From: Bacteroides sp. Marseille-P3684
GTDB lineage: Bacteria > Bacteroidota > Bacteroidia > Bacteroidales > Bacteroidaceae
NCBI RefSeq assembly: GCF_900291465.1
Contig: NZ_LT985808.1
Coordinates: forward strand, 1,768,408-1,832,407
Length of the DNA: 64,000 bases
Reading direction: 5' to 3'
Shown piece after piece: positions 55,730 through 64,000 of the stretch (the stretch's first letter is position 1; every line of letters starts with the position of its first letter). Made by a program: the position numbers and the translations under genes. The notes under the pieces were generated by a model, which did no database searches, was not told the origin of the DNA, and saw only the letters and a program-made list of their open reading frames with translations.

Positions 55730-58549
55730 ATGAAGAGAAAGTTACTTTTCCTGCCTCTGCTCTTCCTTTGTCTCTTGGGTTATGCCCAACAGATAAACTG
55801 GAACGAGGCATTGCCTGCCGACTCGAAAACGTTGGTGGGTAAATTGCCGAACGGCATGACCTATTATCTTCGTCACAATGAAGAACCTAAGGAGCGCGCC
55901 AGCTTCTACATCATCCGTAACGCCGGCGCCTTGCTGGAGAATGACGACCAGGACGGTTTGGCACACTTCCTGGAGCACATGGCATTCAACGGCAGTAAGA
56001 ATTTCCCGGGCAACAGCATGATCTCCACCCTGGAGCGTCACGGTGTGTCATTCGGTGGTAACCTGAATGCCTACACAGCCCACAACGAGACGGTCTATAA
56101 CATCAGCTCGGTGCCTGTGACCGATGAGGCTGTCATTGACACCTGTCTGCTGATTCTGCACGACTGGACCTATTACCTGACGCTCTCCGACAAGGATATC
56201 GACGAGGAGCGTGGTGTCATCACCGAAGAGTACCGTACCCGTAACACCAGTGCCGCCCGTCTGCAGAAACAGCAGCTGGCTGCCTTGCTGAAGGGGTCCC
56301 AGTATGTGGAGCGCGATGTCATCGGTGACTTGAACGTCATCCAGAACTTCAAGCCGCAGACCATCCGTGACTTCTATCACAAGTGGTACCGCACCGACTT
56401 GCAGGCCATCGCCATCGTGGGCGACTTTGACGTGGCAAAGATGGAACAGAAGATCAAGGATATCTTCACTTCCATTCCTGCCGTGAAGAATCCTGCCAAG
56501 CGTCCGTTCTATGAAATCCCGTCTCACGAAGAGACCTACTTCTGTCTGGCAACCGACAAGGAAGCCACCAGCTCACGGGTGGAACTGGTACGCATTTACC
56601 GCGATGAGGACAACACCGGCAAGGTGACTTATCAGGACATCAAGGACGGTCTGATGCAAAGCTTCTACAACACGATGCTGTCAAACCGTATTGCTGAAAT
56701 CATCCAGCGTGGCAATGCTCCCTTCCTGGGTGCCTCCATAGGGGTAGGAGGTATGGTGCGCGGCTATGCAGGCTATTCGTTGTCTGCCACTGCCAAACCC
56801 AATCAGGAGAAGGAAGCCCTGGAGGCTGTCATCCGTGAGAACGAACGTGTCATCCAACACGGGTTTACCGAGTCCGAACTGGACCGTGTGAAGACCAACA
56901 TGCTCACCAGCTTGCGCTCGATGCTGAAAGACGTCGACAAGACCAACAACGAACAATACATCCGCGACATGCAGGCCAACTTCCTGGAGAATGCCGGCAT
57001 GATCAGTACGGAGGACTATGTGGCTGCTGCCGAGAAGGTCATTCCGACCATCACTGCCAAGGAGGTATCAGACCAGGTGAAGAAATGGTGGAAGGCTGAC
57101 AACCGTGTCATCCTTATCTCCGGTCCGAGCGAGGGTGTGACCCACCTGACCGAGCAGGAAGCCCGTGACATCATCGCAGCTACTGAGGGCAAGCCCGTGG
57201 AGGCTTATACCGACAATGTGGTAAGCGGTAGCCTGATTGCCGAGGACCTGAAGGGTTCCAAGGTTGTGGCTACGAAGGAACTTCCGCAGTTTGAGGCTGT
57301 AGAATGGACGTTGGAGAACGGTGCCAAGGTGGTATTCCGCAAAGCTGACTTCGAGAAGGACAACGTGGCATTGAGCGCCTTCAGTGCTGGTGGTACTTCC
57401 ATGTATGCCGACCTCGACCTGCTGCCTGCCGCCAGCAACGTGAGCGCCTTCGTGGCTGCTTATGGTCTGGGCGACTATGACGCCATCTCCCTGAGAAAAG
57501 TGCTGACCGGTAAGAAGGCAGGTACGGGCATCGGTATCGGCGGTCTGTATGAGAGCGTGAGCGGAAGTGCTACGCCGCAGGATTTCGAGACCATGATGCA
57601 GATGATTTACCTCCGCTTCCAGAAACCGCGCTTCGATGCCAAGGCACACGAGGTACTGCTCAGCCAGAACCGCATCCGCGTACAGCAGATGGAGGGACAA
57701 CCGCAGAAGATGATGCAGGACTCTCTGAGCCTGATTTCGACTGACTACAATCCCCGTACCCTCCTCTTCAACGAGGCTTATCTGGACAAGATTACATTGG
57801 ACCGTATCGAGAAAGTCTATCGTGACCGCATCTGCGATGCCAGCGACTTCACCTTCATCATTGTCGGTAATGTGGAGCAGGAAGTGGCAAAGGCAATGGT
57901 TGAGAAATACATCGGTTCCATCCCCTCGCTCAACCGTCATGAGAAATGGGTTGACCGGAAGGTGAGAGGTCCGAAGGGCAAGGTGGAGAAAGTACTCTAC
58001 TTCCCGTTGCAGAACCCGAAGTCAACGGTACTCGTGTCGTTCACTCACGAAATGAAGTATACGTTGAAGGACGGTTACCTGATTGATATCCTTGCCAACA
58101 TCCTGACCAACCGCTACACCAAGTCCATCCGCGAGGAGCAGGGTGGTACATACGGGGTAGGCGTGAGCGGAAACGTTTCGCGTGAACCGGTGAACAGCTA
58201 CAACATCTCCATGCAGTTCGACTGCGACCCTGCAAAGGCTGCCGAACTGAAGCCGTTGCTCTATGCAGAGGTTGACAAAATCATCAAGGATGGTGTGACA
58301 ACCGAAGAACTCGACAAGGTGGTGAAGAACGCCTTGAAGGAGAGCGAACAGAGCAAGAACCACAATGGCTACTGGATGTCTGTCCTGACCAGCTACTACC
58401 AGATGGGCATTGACTTGAACGACCCGAAGAACTACGAGGAAATCATGAAATCGTTGACTCCGAAGGATGTTCAGGACTTTACGAAGAGATTCTTCAAGAA
58501 TGCCGATGTGCTTGACCTGATTCTTGCACCGGATTCTGCCAAGAAATAA
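55730..58549 (+). CDS. M16-family zinc metallopeptidase (pitrilysin type)
   Basis: 939 residues from the ATG at 55730, with a signal peptide (LLFLPLLFLCLLGYAQ). The inverted zinc motif HFLEH (His 79, Glu 82, His 83) lies in DGLAHFLEHMAFNGSKNFPG, with the third ligand likely in AYTAHNETVYNIS. Two tandem M16 halves follow (KWYRTDLQAIAIVGDFDV; later AYLDKITLDRIEKVYRD and GGTYGVGVSGNVSREP), the second without zinc ligands, as is normal. It probably degrades peptides in the periplasm. Transcribed alone; terminator at 58580-58617. Confidence 0.95.
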   Translation: MKRKLLFLPLLFLCLLGYAQQINWNEALPADSKTLVGKLPNGMTYYLRHNEEPKERASFYIIRNAGALLENDDQDGLAHFLEHMAFNGSKNFPGNSMISTLERHGVSFGGNLNAYTAHNETVYNISSVPVTDEAVIDTCLLILHDWTYYLTLSDKDIDEERGVITEEYRTRNTSAARLQKQQLAALLKGSQYVERDVIGDLNVIQNFKPQTIRDFYHKWYRTDLQAIAIVGDFDVAKMEQKIKDIFTSIPAVKNPAKRPFYEIPSHEETYFCLATDKEATSSRVELVRIYRDEDNTGKVTYQDIKDGLMQSFYNTMLSNRIAEIIQRGNAPFLGASIGVGGMVRGYAGYSLSATAKPNQEKEALEAVIRENERVIQHGFTESELDRVKTNMLTSLRSMLKDVDKTNNEQYIRDMQANFLENAGMISTEDYVAAAEKVIPTITAKEVSDQVKKWWKADNRVILISGPSEGVTHLTEQEARDIIAATEGKPVEAYTDNVVSGSLIAEDLKGSKVVATKELPQFEAVEWTLENGAKVVFRKADFEKDNVALSAFSAGGTSMYADLDLLPAASNVSAFVAAYGLGDYDAISLRKVLTGKKAGTGIGIGGLYESVSGSATPQDFETMMQMIYLRFQKPRFDAKAHEVLLSQNRIRVQQMEGQPQKMMQDSLSLISTDYNPRTLLFNEAYLDKITLDRIEKVYRDRICDASDFTFIIVGNVEQEVAKAMVEKYIGSIPSLNRHEKWVDRKVRGPKGKVEKVLYFPLQNPKSTVLVSFTHEMKYTLKDGYLIDILANILTNRYTKSIREEQGGTYGVGVSGNVSREPVNSYNISMQFDCDPAKAAELKPLLYAEVDKIIKDGVTTEELDKVVKNALKESEQSKNHNGYWMSVLTSYYQMGIDLNDPKNYEEIMKSLTPKDVQDFTKRFFKNADVLDLILAPDSAKK

Positions 58550-58579
58550 GCGGCTTCCCATAAAGCCGGATTGAAAACT

Positions 58580-58617
58580 GCCGTCGTGAGCCGGGTGCTT
58601 GCGACGGCTATTTTTTT
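58580..58617 (+). terminator. Terminator of the M16 peptidase gene
   Basis: GCCGTCG pairs with CGACGGC around a 15-nt loop, followed by TATTTTTTT. Confidence 0.85.
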
Positions 58618-58690
58618 GTATGCCCGGAGGATTTACTCCGCTTCCTTGCGCTTATTTGGCTGAAAAGCACTAATTTTGCAGACCTTTTAT

Positions 58691-58771
58691 CCCAAGTCGG
58701 TCATTAGACTTTGAGCATCTTGCTCTTTTGGAACAGTCAGGAACTTTGAGCGGTTTAATGACCGATTTGGG
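58691..58771 (+). repeat. 16-bp inverted repeat enclosing 9-bp direct repeats, upstream of cls
   Basis: CCCAAGTCGGTCATTA (58691-58706) pairs with TAATGACCGATTTGGG (58756-58771), one G-T. The 49-nt interior carries ACTTTGAGC twice, near each arm. It lies between a TAATTTTG box (58671-58678) and the cardiolipin-synthase-like gene, so it would be in that gene's leader. Confidence 0.55.
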
Positions 58772-58792
58772 TTTAGGTTTTGAATTTGTCGG

Positions 58793-60109
58793 GTGATGTC
58801 GGTCCGGCTTTCGTGTAGACCGGAACAGCTTCCGACAATCCTCTTCTTTAATTTAAACGCATTGAAGGTGAAGAATATTAGACTGATTGTTTGGATAACA
58901 GCCTGTCTGCTGTCTGTGCAGTGCTTGTGGGCGCAGCCGGCAGTGAGCAGCGACTCGATAGTGAAACACTTCCTGATGGACTCCGGTGTCAAGGTGACCG
59001 AAGGCAATCAGGTGAAACTGCTGAAAAGCGGTAAGGACAAGTTTGCAGATTTGTTTGAAGAGGTGCGCCGTGCCCGGCATCATGTGCACCTGGAATATTT
59101 CAACTTCCGCAACGACTCCATTGCCAATGCGCTCTTTGCCCTGTTGGCGGAGAAAGTGAAGGAAGGCGTGGAGGTGCGTGCCCTGTTTGATGACTTCGGG
59201 AACATGTCCAACAACCAGCCGTTGAAGAACAGTCACCTGCGCAAGCTGCGCCGGTTGGGAATCCAGATTTATGCCTTCGACCCCATCCGCTTCCCTTACG
59301 TGAATCATGTCCTGAAGCGTGACCACCGGAAGATTGTGGTCATTGACGGACGCGTCGCCTACATGGGTGGCATGAATGTGGCGGACTATTACATCAACGG
59401 GACGGAAGTCGTGGGCAAGTGGCGCGACATGCACATGCGGGTGGAAGGTCCTGCCGTGGCGGAACTCCAACTGATTTTCATGGACATGTGGAAGCAGGTG
59501 ACCCATGAAGACCTGGTTGCACAAGCCGCTTATTTCCCACAGCCCGAGGCAGTGACCGACAGTGTGGAGATGGCGATTGTAGACCGGTATCCCGGACGCA
59601 CCCCGAAGTCGATACGTCGGGCTTATGTAGCATCCATCGACGCGGCACAGCGGAAAATCCAACTCATCAATCCATATTTTGTCCCGACCCATTCCATCAA
59701 GAAAGCCCTGAAGGACGCCATTGACCGTGGTATCGACGTGGAGATTATGATTTCCGCCAAGTCGGACATCCCCTTTACGCCCGACGCTTCCACTTATTTT
59801 GCCTATCAGCTTGCCAAACGGGGTGCAAGGGTCTATCTGTACAACGGCGGATTTCATCATTCCAAGATTATGATGGTCGACGACATCTTCTGCACGTTGG
59901 GTTCCGCCAACCTGAACAGCCGCAGCCTGCGCTACGATTATGAGGTGAATGCGTTCATGTTCAACCGGGATGTGACCGACGAGCTGATCCGTATGTTTGA
60001 GGACGACAAGCTCTCTTCCACGCCGCTGACACGGGAAGTCTGGATGCGCCGTACTCCCTGGAAACGCTTCGTCGGCTGGTTTGCCAACCTGTTCGCTCCT
60101 TTCCTGTGA
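58793..60109 (+). CDS. cls: Phospholipase D-superfamily, cardiolipin synthase-like
   Basis: 438 residues if started at 58793. Two HKD motifs are intact: DHRKIVVIDGRVAYMGGMN and HHSKIMMVDDIFCTLGSANL. An N-terminal hydrophobic stretch (IRLIVWITACLLSVQCLWAQ) looks like a signal peptide or anchor. It would join phosphatidylglycerol molecules to make cardiolipin, or act as a related phospholipase. The start is uncertain: a TTG at 58862 or GTG at 58868 would place the hydrophobic segment at the very N-terminus, which is the usual arrangement, while the ATG at 58793 adds about 23 residues without a clear role. Confidence 0.88.
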   Translation: MMSVRLSCRPEQLPTILFFNLNALKVKNIRLIVWITACLLSVQCLWAQPAVSSDSIVKHFLMDSGVKVTEGNQVKLLKSGKDKFADLFEEVRRARHHVHLEYFNFRNDSIANALFALLAEKVKEGVEVRALFDDFGNMSNNQPLKNSHLRKLRRLGIQIYAFDPIRFPYVNHVLKRDHRKIVVIDGRVAYMGGMNVADYYINGTEVVGKWRDMHMRVEGPAVAELQLIFMDMWKQVTHEDLVAQAAYFPQPEAVTDSVEMAIVDRYPGRTPKSIRRAYVASIDAAQRKIQLINPYFVPTHSIKKALKDAIDRGIDVEIMISAKSDIPFTPDASTYFAYQLAKRGARVYLYNGGFHHSKIMMVDDIFCTLGSANLNSRSLRYDYEVNAFMFNRDVTDELIRMFEDDKLSSTPLTREVWMRRTPWKRFVGWFANLFAPFL

Positions 60110-60177
60110 TGCCCTGAGTACATCCCGGAACTGACTTGCCTCTGCCCAATCAGAAAGACACCGATTCGTCCGGAATG

Positions 60178-60713
60178 CTTGACAGAATCAGCAAAATTCC
60201 TCTTTCCTGCTAACACGCCTTTTTCAAAAAGCAGTCCAACCGGAAGCCAACCGTGAATGAATGCAAATAAAAACGAGGGAAAAAGGCTTCCATTTTAGAA
60301 AACTATACATTCTATTTTCGAAAAACAGGCAAAACGTGCCCGGAACAATATTGTTTCGCGCGCCAAACAATATCGTTTGCCGCCTCAAACAATATAGTTT
60401 CACCTGCCAAACACGATTGTTTCGTGCCCGGAAGTCAAATCTTTGGAAAGTGAAAGCGAAAAATCCGGAGTTTCACTCTCCAGAAGGAGTGCCGTGTCAA
60501 CAAATCGGAAGGTAGCAAAAAGGGATGGCTGTGGAGTGACGAGTGTCAGGAATGCCATGATGACCGTCACCCGGCTTTCTGGATGACACCGTCTGATGCC
60601 CAGATGCAGCAATGTGTATTTTGCGAATCGCCTGAGAAGGGCCTCGAAATCCACCAAATCGTATTTGGGTGCAAGGAAGGGCACTGTCGAGCGCTTCGTT
60701 TGACAAAATGACA
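60178..60713 (+). repeat. Dispersed 540-bp element, copy B, with 22-bp-pitch dyad array
   Basis: Same orientation as copy A. It begins CTTGACAGAATC and ends TTTGACAAAATGACA. Units start at 60299, 60321, 60343, 60365, 60387, 60409 and 60431; the clear ones are GAACAATATTGTTT, AAACAATATCGTTT, AAACAATATAGTTT and AAACACGATTGTTT, in the same order as copy A. The spacers cgtgcccg are identical to copy A, the others differ (cgcgcgcc, gccgcctc, cacctgcc). The right part (TTTTGCGAATCGCCTGAGAA onward, from about 60618) is almost the same as copy A. Frames over this region (85 and 108 codons) are not conserved in the other copies. Confidence 0.85.
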
Positions 60714-60788
60714 CATGAGGGCGCAAGTCCCGTCCGCCTCCCTTCCCTTCAGCAGGAAGGGGCGCTGCGGAGAGACTTGTTCCGAAAC

Positions 60789-62246
60789 TTATTCCGTCAG
60801 GATAGCGGCAGGAAGATGCTTCTTCTGCCAGGTCGAATAGCCCGGTGTCAGGGCACGGGTAAAGCGGGTGGGGGAGGTCCCTTCGTCGGTAGACGTATCG
60901 GGATTCTCCGGGTTCTCAGGCTCCTCCGGAGTTTCAGGTTCCTCGGTCGACCCGGTGTTCTCGGCATTGGGCGGAATGTTGCCTTCTACCCACTCCAGGG
61001 TATTGGCGAGGAGCAGCTCGCGTTCGTCGCCCAGGTCATACCAGGGGAAATAGGACAGCTCATTGATGACATACCGGGGCTCGAAGCCGGAGGCATAGTC
61101 CGACTCGCCCTTGGCATTGTAGACGGTGGAAGTCACGGGGTAGATGACAAAGTCATACGGACTGTCGATGCGTGTCATGGCGACATTCTTGCCGGTGGTA
61201 GTTACGCCGATGAGGTTCACCTCCATGTAGGGGCGCAGGCAGTTGATCATCATTTCCGACGCCGATGCCGTGTAGAGACCCGAGATAATGAAGAGGCGTC
61301 CCAGGTTGAGGTTGTAGGAACTGTATTGAGGGTCGAGGTTCAGGGCGTAGTTCAGGTCCTGCCGTTTGTCGTTGAACTCGAAGTGGGCGAATTCCTCTCC
61401 CAGTGCACTGGAGGGAGCCAGCAGACTGCCCAGTTCCTGGGCGCTGGTCACATAGCCTCCCTGGTTGTAGCGCAGGTCGAGGATGAAGTCGTTGACGCCC
61501 GCCTGTCTGAATTGCTGGAAGACGGAGAGCATCTGCTGCATGTAGGCGACATCGTCCGTGTTGTTGTCGTCGCGTCCCCTCATGAACTCGTTGTAGACCA
61601 GATAGCCAATCTTCCGTCCGTTCCGTTCGATGACCTTCTGCACGAAGAAGGGATTGTTTTCCATTGCCACGGCAGCCGGTAGTGTCACCTCGCGTGTCTC
61701 AGGCATCCACACGATGTTTCCCGTTGTCGGGTCGGTCATGGGTGTCGAGAGAGTCAGGCTGACACCCGAGCCGGTCGTCAGCAGGTCGGCATTCGAGGAG
61801 CTGACGTTCTTGCCGTTGATGGCGGTGATGTAGTCGCCCCGTTTGATGCCTGCCTGTTCGGCTGGAGACCCCGGCAGGACAAGCAGGACACGTGCCGTCT
61901 GGTGGGTCGTTGTTCCCGTCGGGTCGTTGCTGACGACAACGTCCATGCCGTAAGTGACGGGTTGCAGGTAGTTGCGGGTCCGGCTCTCCTCCTTCATCTC
62001 CAGGTAAGAATAACGGTCGTGCGAAGCCAGCAGCATGGGGAAGAACTCATCCACGGGGTAGAAGTAGTTTTCCGATTTCAGCTCGGGAATCTCCTGGTAG
62101 TAGAGATAGACATCCTTCATCTGGTTGGCAATCCACTGGTCCTCCTCCGTCTTCTCGATATATTCGTGGGTGCGGTCTTCGCCACAGGAGCTCAGCAAGG
62201 AAGCGACGGTGAGCAGGAGACCGGTCAGGTAAATGTTTCGTTTCAT
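60789..62246 (-). CDS. S41-family serine protease, PDZ-containing lipoprotein
   Basis: 485 residues from the ATG at 62246. The signal peptide ends in LLSSC, so it is lipid-anchored. A PDZ domain (LPGSPAEQAGIKRGDYITAING) is followed by the S41 core: FILDLRYNQGGYVTSAQELG and the catalytic Ser region GLYTASASEMMINCL, with a Lys in TTTGKNVAM. The last about 60 residues are an unusual Pro/Glu-rich tail (STEEPETPEEPENPENPD) before ALTPGYSTWQKKHLP. It cleaves protein C-termini outside the inner membrane; target unknown. The longer in-frame start at 62345 precedes the promoter box. Confidence 0.9.
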   Translation of the reverse strand: MKRNIYLTGLLLTVASLLSSCGEDRTHEYIEKTEEDQWIANQMKDVYLYYQEIPELKSENYFYPVDEFFPMLLASHDRYSYLEMKEESRTRNYLQPVTYGMDVVVSNDPTGTTTHQTARVLLVLPGSPAEQAGIKRGDYITAINGKNVSSSNADLLTTGSGVSLTLSTPMTDPTTGNIVWMPETREVTLPAAVAMENNPFFVQKVIERNGRKIGYLVYNEFMRGRDDNNTDDVAYMQQMLSVFQQFRQAGVNDFILDLRYNQGGYVTSAQELGSLLAPSSALGEEFAHFEFNDKRQDLNYALNLDPQYSSYNLNLGRLFIISGLYTASASEMMINCLRPYMEVNLIGVTTTGKNVAMTRIDSPYDFVIYPVTSTVYNAKGESDYASGFEPRYVINELSYFPWYDLGDERELLLANTLEWVEGNIPPNAENTGSTEEPETPEEPENPENPDTSTDEGTSPTRFTRALTPGYSTWQKKHLPAAILTE

Positions 62247-62270
62247 GTCTGATAAGATTTTTTGTCGTTG

Positions 62271-62302
62271 CAAAAATAGCCGATTCCACGCACATACGGC
62301 AA
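62271..62302 (-). promoter_or_regulatory. Promoter of the S41 protease gene
   Basis: On the minus strand TTG (62302-62300), 21 bp, TATTTTTG (62278-62271), 25 bp before the ATG at 62246. Confidence 0.55.
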
Positions 62303-62390
62303 GGAGTGAGCCTTTCTTTTCGGACTTTTTAGGAGCTTCGCCCAAGATTTTGTACTATATTTGCCTCTCGATATCCCTTGTGCGCAAGTT

Positions 62391-64000
62391 ATGAAGAAAT
62401 TCCTGAAGGTGGCGGGACTTGTGATAGCCATTCCCGTCGGCTTGTTTATCATATTGGCTGTCCTGCTCTATGTTCCTGCCATCCAGAACTTCGTGGTGGA
62501 CAAGGTGACGGGCATCGCTTCCGAAAAGACCGGCATGCAGATTCGTGTGGACAATGTGCGTCTGGGTTTTCCGCTCAGCCTGCGTGTCAACGGGGTGGAC
62601 ATCCTGTCGCATCGTCAGGACACCCTGCTGTCTGCCGGACAGTTGCAGGTTGATGTCCAGTTGCTCCCGTTGCTCCGTAAGCAGATTGAGGTCGACGGCG
62701 TCAGTCTGAAAGACGTACGGATGAACACCGAGGACCTGATTCCGTCCGTTGCCCTCCAGGGGACGTTGGGCGAATTCTACCTCTCGTCGCACGGAGTGGC
62801 ACTCGACCCCGAGATTGCCATTGTCAACAAGGCGCTGCTGCGCCGGACACACCTGACCGTCAGTCTGCGTGACACCACTACTACAGATACCACTGAAACC
62901 TCTTCCCCCACGTACTGGAAAATCTTGGTGAAAAGCCTCCAATGCGAAGACGTCGATGTCGCGTTACACCTGACCGATACCACACGGATGGCTGTCGGAC
63001 TGGGCAACCTCGACCTGCAGGGAGGGGAAATCGACTTGCGACATGCTGCTTACAGCCTGCGTCGGCTGGTCGTGAAGGACGGCGCCTTCTCGATGGACAA
63101 TGACACGTTGGAAGCCCTCCCGGGACTTGACCCTGCCCACCTGTCTTTCACACAGTGGAATGCCGAGATTGATTCGGCCTCTTATCAGGGACGGCGGATG
63201 GCGGCTGTCATCCGGAACTTTGCGTTGAACGAGCGTTCCGGTTTGCAGGTCCGTTCGTTCACCGGACGGCTGGATGCCGACGACGAAGCAATCCGTCTGC
63301 CGGAGCTTCGCCTGGAGACCTCCGACTCGTATGTGGAAACACGTGCCCGCATCGACTGGAAGGCACTGGAGGGAGGCGGCACTGCCGACATGAGCGTCCG
63401 TCTGCTTGCCGAACTGGGTAAGCAGGACCTGATGCTGCTGGCAGGTGGTATGCCGGAAGCCTTTGTGCGTGCCTACCCGAATGCGCCGCTCACCCTGCGT
63501 GTCGGGGTGGACGGCAACATGCAGCAACTGAAGCTCACCGGTCTGCAGTCCGAGCTGAAGGGTGTCTATGAGCTGAGTGCCAAGGGAGAGGTCTACGATG
63601 TGCTCGACAACAGGAAGCGTCGGGGCGAAGTAGTGCTGGATGCCGTGACGCATGACCTGGACTGTGTGGCAGCCCTGGCAGGTCTGGCGGACAGTACCCT
63701 GGTCATCCCGCGAGGCATCACTTTCAAGGGCAATGCCGGGGTTGCCGGTGAACAGTATACGGCGGACCTGGTGGTCACCGAGGGCACTGGTCGGGTGGAA
63801 CTGCAAGCCGACTGCCGGACGGATACCGAGACGTATGACGTGACATTGGCGGTGGACAGCCTCTACGGACGGGACTTCCTGCCTCACGATTCCTTATATT
63901 ATGTGTCGGCTACGCTGGCGGCTCACGGACGCGGGTTCGACCCCTACCATCCTGCCACGCATGCACAGGCAGACTTGTCGGTGGAACGTCTGCAATATGC
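62391..64000 (+). CDS. AsmA/TamB-like translocation and assembly protein (3' end outside window)
   Basis: Open from ATG 62391 to the window end: 536 codons and no stop. The N-terminus MKKFLKVAGLVIAIPVGLFI is one membrane anchor, then KTGMQIRVDNVRLGFPLSLRVNGVDIL, the start typical of TamB/AsmA-like proteins, followed by long beta-rich sequence (LSVERLQY near the edge). Such proteins bridge the periplasm and move phospholipids or help outer-membrane assembly; Bacteroidetes versions exceed 1,400 residues. A -7 box TATATTTG lies at 62356-62363. Transcribed divergently from the S41 protease. Confidence 0.85.
   Translation, partial: MKKFLKVAGLVIAIPVGLFIILAVLLYVPAIQNFVVDKVTGIASEKTGMQIRVDNVRLGFPLSLRVNGVDILSHRQDTLLSAGQLQVDVQLLPLLRKQIEVDGVSLKDVRMNTEDLIPSVALQGTLGEFYLSSHGVALDPEIAIVNKALLRRTHLTVSLRDTTTTDTTETSSPTYWKILVKSLQCEDVDVALHLTDTTRMAVGLGNLDLQGGEIDLRHAAYSLRRLVVKDGAFSMDNDTLEALPGLDPAHLSFTQWNAEIDSASYQGRRMAAVIRNFALNERSGLQVRSFTGRLDADDEAIRLPELRLETSDSYVETRARIDWKALEGGGTADMSVRLLAELGKQDLMLLAGGMPEAFVRAYPNAPLTLRVGVDGNMQQLKLTGLQSELKGVYELSAKGEVYDVLDNRKRRGEVVLDAVTHDLDCVAALAGLADSTLVIPRGITFKGNAGVAGEQYTADLVVTEGTGRVELQADCRTDTETYDVTLAVDSLYGRDFLPHDSLYYVSATLAAHGRGFDPYHPATHAQADLSVERLQY

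Noticed and set aside
60400-60726. 108-codon minus-strand gene in repeat copy B
   Set aside because: The frame is not kept in copies A and C, so it is likely chance opening in a noncoding repeat.

Overview
The window reads as a chromosomal segment of a Bacteroidales bacterium, most likely a Bacteroidaceae member. The evidence is a SusC/SusD pair, the RprX/RprY two-component system, an EF-G2 paralogue, DapL-type lysine synthesis, DUF3256, DUF4843 and DUF5020 proteins, and several promoters of the Bacteroidetes form TTTG-N19-21-TAnnTTTG. Base composition is fairly GC-rich (about half or slightly more by eye). The exception is an AT-rich island at about 40.3-41.5 kb.

Layout. 1-9.0 kb (minus strand): a Sus-like outer-membrane uptake locus, GH97 - SusC (with STN domain) - SusD - DUF4843 lipoprotein - PKD-like lipoprotein; the last runs off the left edge. 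9.0-12.8 kb: mtgA, hisS overlapping a guanine-deaminase-like gene, and an LytM/M23-fold protein that has lost its metal ligands. 13.7-17.7 kb: groES-groEL, then a complete group II intron with its reverse transcriptase, sitting just past the groEL terminator. 17.7-25.9 kb: hemW, EF-G2, rprXY, a MarR regulator, and the rpsF-rpsR-rplI operon. 26-30 kb: a DUF3256 protein, an EamA transporter, and a purine permease paired with a Tsx-like DUF5020 outer-membrane protein. 30-40 kb: plant cell-wall enzymes, namely a fused CE12-CE8 esterase followed by GH31 (with PA14-like insert), GH2 and GH3. The last three are tightly spaced and fit stepwise trimming of xyloglucan-type oligosaccharides. 40-41.6 kb: AT-rich island with two orphan genes next to tRNA-Ser(UGA). 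41.7-49 kb: malQ, pncB, ribB, dapF, dapL. 49.6-55.4 kb: Fur-family regulator with a metal P-type ATPase, divergent from a ROK sugar kinase, then an ExbB/ExbD operon. 55.7-64 kb: M16 peptidase, a cardiolipin-synthase-like protein, an S41 lipoprotein protease, and the start of a very large AsmA/TamB-like protein.

The most unusual content is intergenic. Three copies of a roughly 540-bp dispersed element (12960-13495, 60178-60713 and, inverted, 49066-49610) share related ends and an inner array. In that array 14-bp AT-rich dyads of the type AAACAATATTGTTT recur at exactly 22 bp, separated by 8-bp GC-richer spacers that differ from one unit to the next. A fourth, longer array with the same pitch but different dyads (31995-32273) lies upstream of the GH31-GH2-GH3 operon without the conserved flanks. 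The dyad symmetry and the pitch are preserved while the sequence changes. This suggests a selected DNA- or RNA-level function that I cannot name.

All calls come from reading the sequence and its translation. No similarity search was run.
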